This document shows, piece by piece, positions 38,322-47,202 of a stretch of 64,000 bases of DNA; within the stretch, counting starts at the first letter, position 1; every line of letters starts with the position of its first letter. This DNA is from Phocaeicola salanitronis DSM 18170 (lineage in GTDB: Bacteria; Bacteroidota; Bacteroidia; Bacteroidales; Bacteroidaceae): NCBI RefSeq assembly GCF_000190575.1, contig NC_015164.1, forward strand, positions 2,930,001 through 2,994,000. Direction: 5' to 3'. The position numbers and the translations under genes were made by a program. Under the pieces are notes generated by a model. That model made no database searches. It was given only the letters and a program-made list of their open reading frames with translations, and had not been told where the DNA came from.

Positions 38322-38675
38322 ATGGAAAAAGAAATGACACCGAATGAAAAAAGACCACAGCAAGACTGCGGAGGTATGTTTACCCAAGTGCAGGCGAGTG
38401 TGGAAATACTGTCGCCTGTCCCGGTAAGCGGCAAATGCAGTGAGAAGGACTATGAACGCCTGTTCATCCGCGACCCGGAAGTAAAGGCACGTGAGGGGAA
38501 GATGGCGTATGTGCGCCCGGAGTACCACGAGCGTATCATGCGTATCACCCGTGTAATCGGGCATGACCGGCTTACGCTGTCCGCTTACATCGACCATGTG
38601 CTGACGCACCACTTCAACCAGTGCGAAGATGCGATAAAGAGCCTTTATGCCCGAAATTACAATTCAGTATTCTAA
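38322..38675 (+). CDS. traC: Conjugative transposon protein TraC (DUF3408)
   Basis: 117 residues from ATG 38322, two bases after the traB stop. C-terminal ribbon-helix-helix-like region MAYVRPEYHERIMRITRVIG followed by LTLSAYIDHVLTHHFNQ parallels TraB. Probably a DNA-binding partner in a TraA-TraB-TraC partition-like set (inference from order and fold). Confidence 0.85.
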   Translation: MEKEMTPNEKRPQQDCGGMFTQVQASVEILSPVPVSGKCSEKDYERLFIRDPEVKAREGKMAYVRPEYHERIMRITRVIGHDRLTLSAYIDHVLTHHFNQCEDAIKSLYARNYNSVF

Positions 38676-38691
38676 CCAAAAACGGAAGGAT

Positions 38692-39420
38692 ATGAATTAC
38701 ACAATCAGCATGACAGACATTCTGCTGGCGGTATCGGTCGGCTGCAACCTCTGGTTCCTGTTCCTGCTCCTTTACGAGCGCATCATGGACACGCGGATTG
38801 TCCGCTTCTTCAAGGGCATTGTCGGATTATGGCGGTCACTGGACGGGAATGAGGCTAAACGCATAGCGGCACACGAGGAAGTCCCTGCGGAAAAGGCGGA
38901 CATCATCGGCAAGAGCCGTTTCAGGATGGCATCCACCCGGACAACCGCTGCCATACCGACGCAAGAAGCCGCCACTATTGAAAAAGGCATTGAGCTGTCG
39001 GAGGAAGAGGCTACTTTTGACGACGGAAAAACGGGAAACGCATCCCGCCCGGCACAAGTCCCGGAGGAAAAACTCGATGAGACCTTCACGAGCATACCGC
39101 CGGAGGAACTGGGATACGGGGACGACGAACCGGAAGAGGACGCCTCGGACACGCCACGGGCTTCGGGCAGCAGCTTTGACGAGATTGACGACGCCTGCAA
39201 GACCGCCAAAAACCCGGACGCGACACAGGCGGAACGTGAAAAGGCGGCTAAGGTGTTCACCGACATGGAGGGCACGGAGTTGTACGAGAAAATGATGGAA
39301 GGCTCTTCGGAGATAGGCATCCGCATCAAGGGGCTTATCGAGATTCGGCTGAAGAAATCTGAAAAGGAGTTCGTCGTGCCGGACAACATCGAGGAGTTCG
39401 ACATTCGCAACTATGTATGA
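38692..39420 (+). CDS. traD: Conjugative transposon protein TraD
   Basis: 242 residues from ATG 38692 (MNYTISMTDILLAVSVGCNL). One N-terminal transmembrane helix (~8-28), then a long acidic, low-complexity region (SEEEATFDDGKTG, DDEPEEDASDTP) and a helical C-terminal domain with a KVFTDMEGTELYEKMMEGSS segment. No enzymatic motif. Overlaps the end of traC on paper only if started upstream; the ATG used follows the traC stop by 16 bases. Confidence 0.82.
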   Translation: MNYTISMTDILLAVSVGCNLWFLFLLLYERIMDTRIVRFFKGIVGLWRSLDGNEAKRIAAHEEVPAEKADIIGKSRFRMASTRTTAAIPTQEAATIEKGIELSEEEATFDDGKTGNASRPAQVPEEKLDETFTSIPPEELGYGDDEPEEDASDTPRASGSSFDEIDDACKTAKNPDATQAEREKAAKVFTDMEGTELYEKMMEGSSEIGIRIKGLIEIRLKKSEKEFVVPDNIEEFDIRNYV

Positions 39421-39621
39421 CAACAATAAAAGAAATGAACATGAAAGAATGACATCAACCCACGCGGCGAGGAAACGCAAGGCGCATCCCCATCCGCAAC
39501 GGACACGCCCACGTCCGTGGAAACAAACGGGCATCCACTAAAACCAAAGTAAAGAAACAAAGTATCAACCGCCCGACAAAGGACCATCCACCCTTTTGAC
39601 GGCAAAAAACAAGAACAGTTT
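39421..39621. other. Short gap between traD and traE
   Basis: No gene. Contains a copy of the pre-start motif, CCACTAAAACCAAAGTAAAG (39535-39554), but 66 bases away from the traE start rather than adjacent, as if later sequence was inserted. Confidence 0.5.
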
Positions 39622-39939
39622 ATGAACAAGAACATCTTGAAAAACAGAAAAGCAATCCTCTCCGCGGCACTTGTCATCGCCGCAACCGCCTCCGCTTTCG
39701 CGCAGGGAAACGGCATCGCGGGCATCAACGAAGCCACCTCTATGGTGAGTTCTTATTTCGACCCCGGAACTAAACTGATATACGCCATCGGTGCAGTCGT
39801 CGGGCTTATCGGGGGCGTAAAAGTGTACGGCAAGTTTTCATCGGGCGACCCCGACACCAGCAAGACAGCCGCCTCGTGGTTCGGCGCGTGCATCTTCCTG
39901 ATTGTTGCCGCCACCATCCTGCGCTCATTCTTCCTTTAA
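39622..39939 (+). CDS. traE: Conjugative transposon protein TraE (DUF4134)
   Basis: 105 residues. Signal-like N-terminus (MNKNILKNRKAILSAALVIA...ASAFAQG) and two hydrophobic helices (LIYAIGAVVGLIGGVKVYG, ACIFLIVAATILRSFFL). The size and two-helix form are those of VirB2-type pilin-like subunits, and TraE is thought to fill that place in these systems; inference from form. Confidence 0.87.
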   Translation: MNKNILKNRKAILSAALVIAATASAFAQGNGIAGINEATSMVSSYFDPGTKLIYAIGAVVGLIGGVKVYGKFSSGDPDTSKTAASWFGACIFLIVAATILRSFFL

Positions 39940-39949
39940 TAAATAATGT

Positions 39950-40282
39950 ATGGCTGAATACCCAATCAACAAGGGTATCGGCCGTCCGGTAGAGTTCAAG
40001 GGCTTGAAGGCACAGTACCTCTTCATCTTCTGCGGAGGTCTGCTGGCTCTCTTCGTCCTGTTCGTCATCCTCTACATGGTCGGTATCGACCAGTGGATAT
40101 GTATCGGCTTCGGCGCGGCATCGTCCTCCCTCCTTGTATGGCAGACCTTCGCGCTGAACGCCCGGTACGGTGAACACGGGCTGATGAAATTAGGAGCGGC
40201 ACGGAGCCATCCCCGATACCTTATCAACCGGCGGCGGATAACCCGTCTGTTCAAACGACAACGAAAGGAAGAAAGACAATGA
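39950..40282 (+). CDS. traF: Conjugative transposon protein TraF (DUF4133)
   Basis: 110 residues, two transmembrane helices (YLFIFCGGLLALFVLFVILY and WICIGFGAASSSLLVWQTF) followed by a basic tail (RRRITRLFKRQRKEERQ). VirB3-like by size, topology and its place directly in front of the VirB4-like traG, whose start it overlaps by 4 bases. Confidence 0.87.
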   Translation: MAEYPINKGIGRPVEFKGLKAQYLFIFCGGLLALFVLFVILYMVGIDQWICIGFGAASSSLLVWQTFALNARYGEHGLMKLGAARSHPRYLINRRRITRLFKRQRKEERQ

Positions 40283-42783
40283 GGAATACATCGAAAATGA
40301 CAACACTGGAAAACAGGTTCCCACTTTTAGCGGTGGAGCATGGCTGCATCATCTCAAAGGACGCCGACATCACGGTGGCTTTCGAGGTGGAACTACCGGA
40401 ACTTTACACCGTGACGGGTGCGGAGTACGAGGCGATACACAGTTGCTGGTGCAAGGCTATCAAGGTGCTGCCGGACTACTCCGTCGTCCACAAACAGGAC
40501 TGGTTCATCAAGGAACGCTACAAACCGGAGCTTCAGAAGGACGACATGAGCTTTTTAAGCCGCTCTTTCGAGCGTCACTTCAACGAGCGTCCGTACCTGA
40601 AACACACCTGCTACCTCTACCTGACCAAGACAACAAAGGAGCGTAACCGGATGCAGAGCAATTTCAGCACGCTGTGCCGGGGACATATCATCCCGAAGGA
40701 GCTGGACAGGGAAACCACGACCAAGTTCTTGGAAGCCTGCGAACAGTTCGAGCGCATCATGAACGACAGCGGGCTTGTCAGGCTGCGCCGCCTCTCCACC
40801 GATGAGATTGTGGGTACTGAGGGAAAGACGGGACTTATTGAACGCTACTTCTCGCTCATGCCGGAAGGTGACACCACCTTGCAGGACATCGAGCTTTCGG
40901 CAAGGGAGATGCGCATCGGCGACAACCGCCTGTGTCTGCACACCCTCTCCGACGCGGAAGACCTGCCGGGCAAGGTGGCTACCGACACCCGTTACGAGAA
41001 GCTCTCCACCGACCGGAGTGACTGCCGACTGTCATTCGCCTCCCCGGTGGGGCTTCTGCTCTCCTGCAACCATATCTACAACCAGTATGTGCTGATAGAC
41101 AACAGTGAGGAAACCTTGCAGAAGTTCGAGAAGTCCGCCCGTAACATGCAGTCGCTATCTCGCTATTCAAGGAGCAACAGCATCAACCGCGAGTGGATAG
41201 ACCAATACCTGAACGAAGCCCATTCCTACGGACTGACCTCGGTACGGGCACACTTCAACGTCATGGCGTGGAGCGACGATGCGGAGGAACTGAAGCATAT
41301 CAAGAACGACGTGGGCAGCCAGTTGGCAAGCATGGAATGCGTGCCGCGCCACAACACCATCGACTGCCCGACACTCTACTGGGCGGCGATACCCGGCAAT
41401 GCGGCGGACTTCCCGGCGGAAGAGAGTTTCCACACCTTCATCGAACAGGCGGTGTGCCTGTTCACAGAGGAAACCAACTACCGCAGCTCGCTCTCGCCCT
41501 TCGGCATCAAGATGGTGGACAGGCTCACGGGAAAACCGCTGCACCTTGACATCTCCGACCTGCCCATGAAGCGAGGTATCACGACCAACCGCAACAAGTT
41601 CGTGCTGGGTCCTTCGGGCAGCGGCAAGTCTTTCTTCATGAACCACCTCGTGCGCCAATATTATGAGCAAGGCGCACATGTGGTATTGGTGGACACGGGA
41701 AACTCCTATCAGGGCTTGTGCGGCATGATCCGACGCAAGACAGGCGGAGCGGACGGTGTGTATTTCACCTACACGGAAGATAAGCCCATCAGCTTCAACC
41801 CGTTCTACACCGACGATTACATCTTCGACGTGGAGAAGAAGGACAGCATCAAGACCCTGTTGCTGACGCTCTGGAAGTCGGAGGACGACAAGGTGACAAA
41901 GACGGAGAGCGGCGAGCTGGGCAGTGCCGTGAGTGCCTATATTGAGCGCATCCAATCCGACCGTAGCATCGTGCCGTCGTTCAACACCTTCTACGAGTAT
42001 ATGCGTGACGACTACCGCAAGGAACTGGCACAGCGTGACATCAAGGTGGAGAAGTCCGACTTCAACATCGACAACATGCTCACCACCATGCGGCAGTATT
42101 ACCGGGGCGGGCGTTACGATTTCCTGCTCAACTCCACGGAGAACATCGACCTGCTCGGCAAGCGGTTCATCGTCTTCGAGATAGATTCGATTAAAGAAAA
42201 CCGCGAACTGTTCCCCGTCGTGACCATCATCATCATGGAAGCCTTCATCAACAAGATGCGGCGGCTGAAAGGCGTGCGGAAACAGCTTATCGTGGAAGAG
42301 GCTTGGAAGGCCCTCTCATCGGCGAACATGGCTGAATATCTGCGCTATATGTATAAGACGGTCAGAAAATATTACGGCGAGGCAATCGTGGTGACGCAGG
42401 AGGTGGACGACATTATCAGTTCTCCGGTGGTCAAAGAGAGCATTATCAACAACTCGGATTGTAAAATCCTGCTTGACCAAAGGAAATATATGAACAAGTT
42501 CGACCAGATACAGGCGTTGCTCGGACTGACGGAAAAGGAGAAGTCGCAGATACTCTCCATCAACATGGCGAACAACCCTTCACGGCTCTACAAGGAGGTG
42601 TGGATAGGCTTGGGCGGCACGCAGTCGGCGGTCTATGCCACGGAGGTCAGCGCGGAAGAGTATCTGGCGTACACCACCGAGGAAACGGAAAAAGTGGAGG
42701 TTTACCGTCTGGCGGAGAAGCTGGGCGACGACATCGAAGCCGCCATCCGGCAGCTTGCCGAAAGGCGGAGAAACAAGGAATAA
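40279..42783 (+). CDS. traG: VirB4-like conjugation ATPase TraG
   Basis: 834 residues. Walker A LGPSGSGKSFFMNHL (~441-455), Walker B region KQLIVEEAWKAL (~667-678), and the C-terminal KYMNKFDQIQALLGL segment typical of VirB4/TraG ATPases of Bacteroidetes elements. Powers assembly and substrate transfer at the inner membrane. Start at 40279 overlaps traF by 4 bases; MTTLENRFPLL (40297) is a possible inner start. Confidence 0.95.
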   Translation: MRNTSKMTTLENRFPLLAVEHGCIISKDADITVAFEVELPELYTVTGAEYEAIHSCWCKAIKVLPDYSVVHKQDWFIKERYKPELQKDDMSFLSRSFERHFNERPYLKHTCYLYLTKTTKERNRMQSNFSTLCRGHIIPKELDRETTTKFLEACEQFERIMNDSGLVRLRRLSTDEIVGTEGKTGLIERYFSLMPEGDTTLQDIELSAREMRIGDNRLCLHTLSDAEDLPGKVATDTRYEKLSTDRSDCRLSFASPVGLLLSCNHIYNQYVLIDNSEETLQKFEKSARNMQSLSRYSRSNSINREWIDQYLNEAHSYGLTSVRAHFNVMAWSDDAEELKHIKNDVGSQLASMECVPRHNTIDCPTLYWAAIPGNAADFPAEESFHTFIEQAVCLFTEETNYRSSLSPFGIKMVDRLTGKPLHLDISDLPMKRGITTNRNKFVLGPSGSGKSFFMNHLVRQYYEQGAHVVLVDTGNSYQGLCGMIRRKTGGADGVYFTYTEDKPISFNPFYTDDYIFDVEKKDSIKTLLLTLWKSEDDKVTKTESGELGSAVSAYIERIQSDRSIVPSFNTFYEYMRDDYRKELAQRDIKVEKSDFNIDNMLTTMRQYYRGGRYDFLLNSTENIDLLGKRFIVFEIDSIKENRELFPVVTIIIMEAFINKMRRLKGVRKQLIVEEAWKALSSANMAEYLRYMYKTVRKYYGEAIVVTQEVDDIISSPVVKESIINNSDCKILLDQRKYMNKFDQIQALLGLTEKEKSQILSINMANNPSRLYKEVWIGLGGTQSAVYATEVSAEEYLAYTTEETEKVEVYRLAEKLGDDIEAAIRQLAERRRNKE

Positions 42784-42823
42784 CTAAAAAACAGAATGTA
42801 TCAACCAAAAAAGAAAAACGCGT

Positions 42824-43204
42824 ATGAATTTACCAAAAGTGAAAATGCTGCAAGTCAGCAAGTGCCTTATCGGATTGGCGGTCATGATGCTGCAATCCTG
42901 CGACGTGGCCGACAACCGCCGCGACATGCTGTGCGGGAACTGGGAGAGCGTGGAGGGAAAACCTGACGTGCTTATCTACAAGGAGGGCGAAGCCTACAAA
43001 GTGACGGTGTTCCGTCGTAGCGGTCTGCGCCGCAAGCTCAAGCCGGAAACCTATCTCTTGCAGGAGGAGAACGGCAACCTGTTCATGAACACCGGCTTCC
43101 GCATCGACGTGTCCTACAACGAGGCCACGGATGTGCTGACTTTCTCGCCAAACGGGGACTATGTGCGGGTGAAGCCGCAGCCGGGACATCCGACCGAAGA
43201 ATAA
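42824..43204 (+). CDS. traH: Conjugative transposon lipoprotein TraH (DUF3876)
   Basis: 126 residues. N-terminal signal with lipobox-like MMLQSC (Cys26), then a small beta-rich domain (LCGNWESVEGKPDVLIYKEG). Probably anchored to a membrane on the periplasmic side. The upstream gap carries an A-rich translation start region (CAACCAAAAAAGAAAAACGC). Confidence 0.82.
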   Translation: MNLPKVKMLQVSKCLIGLAVMMLQSCDVADNRRDMLCGNWESVEGKPDVLIYKEGEAYKVTVFRRSGLRRKLKPETYLLQEENGNLFMNTGFRIDVSYNEATDVLTFSPNGDYVRVKPQPGHPTEE

Positions 43205-43227
43205 CAACCACTAAAATCCAAAGTAAC

Positions 43228-43857
43228 ATGAGAACAAGAATAACAATGATTATCTGCCTGTGCCTGCTTTTCGCGGGCAGGGCAAGCGCACAGTGGGTCG
43301 TAAGCGATCCGGGCAATCTAGCGCAGGGCATCATCAATGCCTCCAAAAACATCATCCATACCTCCAAGACCGCCACGAACATGGTGAGCAACTTTCAGGA
43401 GACGGTGAAAATCTATCAGCAGGGCAAGAAGTATTACGATGCCCTCAAATCGGTGAACAATCTGGTCAAGGACGCCCGCAAGGTGCAGCAGACCATCCTG
43501 ATGGTGGGCGACATCACAGACATCTATGTGAACAGTTTCCAACGGATGCTCCGTGACGGGAATTTCAGACCCGAAGAGCTTTCCGCAATCGCTTTCGGCT
43601 ACACGAAACTGCTGGAGGAAAGCAACGAAGTGTTGACGGAACTCAGGAACGTGGTGAACATCACCACGCTCTCCATGACCGACAAGGAGCGCATGGACGT
43701 GGTGGAACGCTGCCACTCGAAGATGAAGCGTTACCGCAACCTCGTGAGCTACTACACGAACAAGAACATCTCCGTGAGTTACCTGCGTGCGAAAAAGAAG
43801 AACGACCTCGACCGCATCATGGGGCTGTACGGGAACATGAACGAAAGATACTGGTAG
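43228..43857 (+). CDS. traI: Conjugative transposon protein TraI (DUF4141)
   Basis: 209 residues. Sec signal peptide (MRTRITMIICLCLLFAGRASA/QW), then a helical periplasmic protein rich in coiled segments (MVSNFQETVKIYQQGKKYYD). VirB5-like by position between the ATPase and the polytopic TraJ; family role not proved. The start codon directly follows CCACTAAAATCCAAAGTAAC, the best copy of the recurrent motif. Confidence 0.87.
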   Translation: MRTRITMIICLCLLFAGRASAQWVVSDPGNLAQGIINASKNIIHTSKTATNMVSNFQETVKIYQQGKKYYDALKSVNNLVKDARKVQQTILMVGDITDIYVNSFQRMLRDGNFRPEELSAIAFGYTKLLEESNEVLTELRNVVNITTLSMTDKERMDVVERCHSKMKRYRNLVSYYTNKNISVSYLRAKKKNDLDRIMGLYGNMNERYW

Positions 43858-43860
43858 CCT

Positions 43861-44865
43861 ATGAAGTTCGACAACCTTCATCAGATTTTACGTTCACTTT
43901 ATGAGCAGATGATGCCGCTGTGTGGGGACATGGCTGGTGTGGCGAAAGGCATCGCCGGGCTGGGTGCGCTGTTCTACGTCGCCTACCGGGTATGGCAGTC
44001 GCTGGCGAGAGCTGAACCGATAGACGTATTCCCGATGCTCCGTCCTTTTGCCATCGGTCTGTGCATCATGTTCTTCCCGACTGTGGTGCTGGGCACGATA
44101 AACAGCATCCTCTCACCCGTCGTACAGGGCACGGCAAAGATGCTGGAGGCGGAAACGCTGGACATGAACCGATACCGGGAGCAGAAGGACAAACTGGAAT
44201 ACGAGGCGATGGTACGCAACCCCGAAACCGCCTACCTCGTGTCCAACGAGGAATTTGACAAGCAACTGGAGGAACTCGGCTGGTCGCCCTCCGACATGGT
44301 GACGATGGCGGGAATGTATATCGACCGGGGAATGTACAACATGAAGAAGAGCATCCGCGACTTCTTCCGCGAGATACTCGAACTGCTGTTCCAAGCCGCC
44401 GCCCTCGTGATAGACACCGTCCGCACCTTCTTTCTCGTGGTGCTGGCGATTCTCGGTCCGATAGCCTTCGCCCTGTCGGTATGGGACGGTTTCCAAAACA
44501 CGCTCACGCAGTGGATATGCCGCTATATACAGGTCTATCTGTGGCTACCGGTATCGGACATGTTCAGCACCATACTGGCGAAGATACAGGTTCTGATGCT
44601 GCAAAACGACATCGAGCGGATGCAGGCAGACCCGAACTTCTCGCTGGATTCGAGCGACGGGGTGTATATCGTATTCCTCTGCATCGGCATCATCGGCTAC
44701 TTTACCATTCCCACCGTTGCGGGCTGGATTATCCAAGCCGGAGGCATGGGCGGTTACGGTCGCAACGTGAACCAGATGGCGGGACGAGCCGGAAGCATGG
44801 CGGGCAGCGTGGCGGGTGCAGCCGCAGGAAACGCAGTCGGACGTGTCGGCAAATTGCTGAAATAA
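43861..44865 (+). CDS. traJ: Polytopic conjugation membrane protein TraJ
   Basis: 334 residues. Several membrane helices (~20-40, ~55-80, ~175-205 and ~255-290) and a Gly/Ala-rich C-terminus (GRAGSMAGSVAGAAAGNAVG). VirB6/TrbL-like in topology; inner-membrane part of the channel. Three bases after traI. Confidence 0.9.
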   Translation: MKFDNLHQILRSLYEQMMPLCGDMAGVAKGIAGLGALFYVAYRVWQSLARAEPIDVFPMLRPFAIGLCIMFFPTVVLGTINSILSPVVQGTAKMLEAETLDMNRYREQKDKLEYEAMVRNPETAYLVSNEEFDKQLEELGWSPSDMVTMAGMYIDRGMYNMKKSIRDFFREILELLFQAAALVIDTVRTFFLVVLAILGPIAFALSVWDGFQNTLTQWICRYIQVYLWLPVSDMFSTILAKIQVLMLQNDIERMQADPNFSLDSSDGVYIVFLCIGIIGYFTIPTVAGWIIQAGGMGGYGRNVNQMAGRAGSMAGSVAGAAAGNAVGRVGKLLK

Positions 44866-44896
44866 TCAATGTGCAATCATAAATTGGAAAATATAA

Positions 44897-45520
44897 ATGG
44901 AATTCAAATCACTTAGAAACATCGAATCGTCGTTCAGGCAGATACGCCTGTTCGGTATCGTCTTCCTCTCGCTGTGCGCCGTGGTGACGGTGTGGAGCGT
45001 GTGGAACTCCTACCGTTTCGCAGAGAAGCAACGGGAGAAAATCTATGTGCTGGACAACGGCAAGAGCCTGATGCTCGCCTTGTCTCAGGATTTGTCGCAG
45101 AACCGCCCGGCGGAGGCACGGGAACATGTGCGCCGTTTCCACGAGATGTTCTTCACGCTATCACCTGAAAAAAGCGCGATTGAACACAACGTGAAACGTG
45201 CCTTGCTGCTGGCGGACAAGAGCGTGTACCACTATTATTCGGACTTCGCGGAGAAGGGGTACTACAACCGCATCATCGCCGGGAACATCAACCAAGTGCT
45301 GAAGGTGGACAGCGTGGTGTGCGACTTCAACGCCTATCCCTACCGTGCCGTGACCTACGCCACACAGAAAATCATCCGGCAGAGCAACGTCACCGAGCGC
45401 AGCCTCGTGACCACCTGCCGCCTGCTGAACGCATCGCGGTCGGATGACAACCCGAACGGTTTTACCATCGAGGGTTTCACCATCATTGAGAACAAGGATT
45501 TACAGACTATCAAACGGTAA
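44897..45520 (+). CDS. traK: Conjugation protein TraK
   Basis: 207 residues. Single N-terminal transmembrane helix (IRLFGIVFLSLCAVVTVWSV, ~17-37) and a periplasmic alpha/beta domain ending in NPNGFTIEGFTIIENKDLQTI. VirB8-like by topology and operon place, between the polytopic TraJ and the VirB10-like TraM; highly conserved in Bacteroidetes conjugative elements. Confidence 0.9.
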   Translation: MEFKSLRNIESSFRQIRLFGIVFLSLCAVVTVWSVWNSYRFAEKQREKIYVLDNGKSLMLALSQDLSQNRPAEAREHVRRFHEMFFTLSPEKSAIEHNVKRALLLADKSVYHYYSDFAEKGYYNRIIAGNINQVLKVDSVVCDFNAYPYRAVTYATQKIIRQSNVTERSLVTTCRLLNASRSDDNPNGFTIEGFTIIENKDLQTIKR

Positions 45521-45526
45521 CAGGAC

Positions 45527-45835
45527 ATGAAAAGTATCAGAAAATCAATGTGGGGCATGTATTGGAAACTCCACGACAAACGGAAACGCTTGGCGGCAAG
45601 TCTCAAAGGGTATCTGGACGGCTTGCCGCCGGAAACACGCCGCCGCATCGTGCTGGGGATGTTCGCCGCCTTCGCGGTGCTTGCCCTTTACACCTTCGGC
45701 AGAGCCGTCTATGACATCGGCAGGAACGACGGCTCACATATGGAAACGGGACACGCCGGACGGGTGGAACTGCCGACCCCGGCGGAAACAGGCAATCACT
45801 TAACACCTTATTTATATGGAACAGACAAAGAATGA
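45527..45835 (+). CDS. traL: Conjugation protein TraL (DUF3989)
   Basis: 102 residues, basic N-terminus (MKSIRKSMWGMYWKLHDKRK) and one membrane helix (IVLGMFAAFAVLALYTFG, ~41-58). Six bases after traK; its end overlaps the traM start by 20 bases, so translation is coupled. Function unknown beyond being part of the channel set. Confidence 0.85.
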   Translation: MKSIRKSMWGMYWKLHDKRKRLAASLKGYLDGLPPETRRRIVLGMFAAFAVLALYTFGRAVYDIGRNDGSHMETGHAGRVELPTPAETGNHLTPYLYGTDKE

Positions 45836-47168
45836 ACCGACGAAAGAGAACAAAGCTGCTCCCGAAACGGGGAAACCGAAAAAGGAGCGCGAACCGCTGA
45901 CAGAGGCGCAACGGCTGAAACGGCAGAAGATGATCGTGCTGCCCGCTATGGTGTTGGTGTTCATCGGGGCGATGTGGCTGATATTCGCCCCGTCCTCCGG
46001 CAAGGAGCAACCGCCGGGAACGGACGGATACAACACCGAGATGCCCGACGCTGACAAGGCGAACCGGCAGATTATCGGCGACAAGCTGAAAGCCTACGAG
46101 CATGGGGAGATGGAAGAGCGTCAGGAGAGCCGCAACCGTGCCATCGGGCAGCTGGGCGACATGTTCGACCGCGAGATAGCGGGAACGGAGAACGGAGTGG
46201 ACTTCGACCTCGCCAATCCGGGCGGCAAGGAAGAAAGGGCAAAGCCAGCCACGCCGCAGACCATCCAGTCCTCCGCAGCCGCCTACCGTGACCTGAACGC
46301 CACGCTCGGAAACTTCTACGACCAGCCGAAAAACGACAATGCGGAGATGGACGAATTGTTGGAGCGCATCGCATCGCTGGAGTCGGAACTGGAAAGCGAG
46401 AGGGGCAAGGCTTCCTCTATGGACGAGCAGGTGGCTCTTATGGAGAAGTCCTACGAGCTGGCGGCAAAGTACATGGGCGGTCAGAACGGAGGACAGCCAT
46501 CGGCGGAACAGAGGGCAGAGCCAACTACCGTGCAGAAAGGGAAGAAGAACAAGGCAATGCCTATCAGACAGGTGGAGCATCAAGTAGTTTCTTCACTCTC
46601 ACAGCCTATGAGTAACGCGGAGTTTGTCGCCGCCTTATCGCAGGAACGCAACCGGGGTTTCAACACGGCTGTCGGCACGGCGGAGGTATTGGACAGGAAC
46701 ACCATACCGGCGTGCGTGCATGGGGCGCAGAGCGTGACGGACGGGCAGACGGTAAGGCTGCGCCTGCTGGAGCCTATGGCGGTGGCAGGCAGGACAATAC
46801 CCCGGGGTGCGGTGGTGGTCGGCACGGGCAAGATACAGGGTGAGCGGCTCGACATCGAGATTACCTCGCTGGAATACGACGGCACGATTATCCCCGTGGA
46901 GCTTGCGGTCTATGACACGGACGGACAGCCCGGCATCTTCATCCCGAACTCGATGGAGATGAACGCCGTCCGGGAGGTCGCCGCCAACATGGGCGGCTCG
47001 CTGGGAAGCAGCATCAACATCTCCACCAATGCCGGGGCGCAGCTCGCCTCCGACTTGGGCAAGGGGCTGATACAAGGCACGAGCCAGTACATCGCCAAAA
47101 AGATGCGAACCGTCAAGGTGCATCTGAAAGCCGGGTACAGGGTCATGCTTTACCAAGAAAAATATTGA
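45816..47168 (+). CDS. traM: VirB10-like conjugation protein TraM
   Basis: 450 residues. Cytoplasmic charged N-terminus, one transmembrane helix (MIVLPAMVLVFIGAMWLIF, ~45-63), a long polar/coiled periplasmic spacer and a C-terminal beta-rich domain with RTIPRGAVVVGTGKIQGERL and GGSLGSSINISTNAGAQL. The arrangement is that of VirB10/TrbI proteins that bridge inner and outer membranes. Confidence 0.9.
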   Translation: MEQTKNEPTKENKAAPETGKPKKEREPLTEAQRLKRQKMIVLPAMVLVFIGAMWLIFAPSSGKEQPPGTDGYNTEMPDADKANRQIIGDKLKAYEHGEMEERQESRNRAIGQLGDMFDREIAGTENGVDFDLANPGGKEERAKPATPQTIQSSAAAYRDLNATLGNFYDQPKNDNAEMDELLERIASLESELESERGKASSMDEQVALMEKSYELAAKYMGGQNGGQPSAEQRAEPTTVQKGKKNKAMPIRQVEHQVVSSLSQPMSNAEFVAALSQERNRGFNTAVGTAEVLDRNTIPACVHGAQSVTDGQTVRLRLLEPMAVAGRTIPRGAVVVGTGKIQGERLDIEITSLEYDGTIIPVELAVYDTDGQPGIFIPNSMEMNAVREVAANMGGSLGSSINISTNAGAQLASDLGKGLIQGTSQYIAKKMRTVKVHLKAGYRVMLYQEKY

Positions 47169-47202
47169 AAACAATAAAAATTACCACTAAAATCCAAAAG
47201 TA

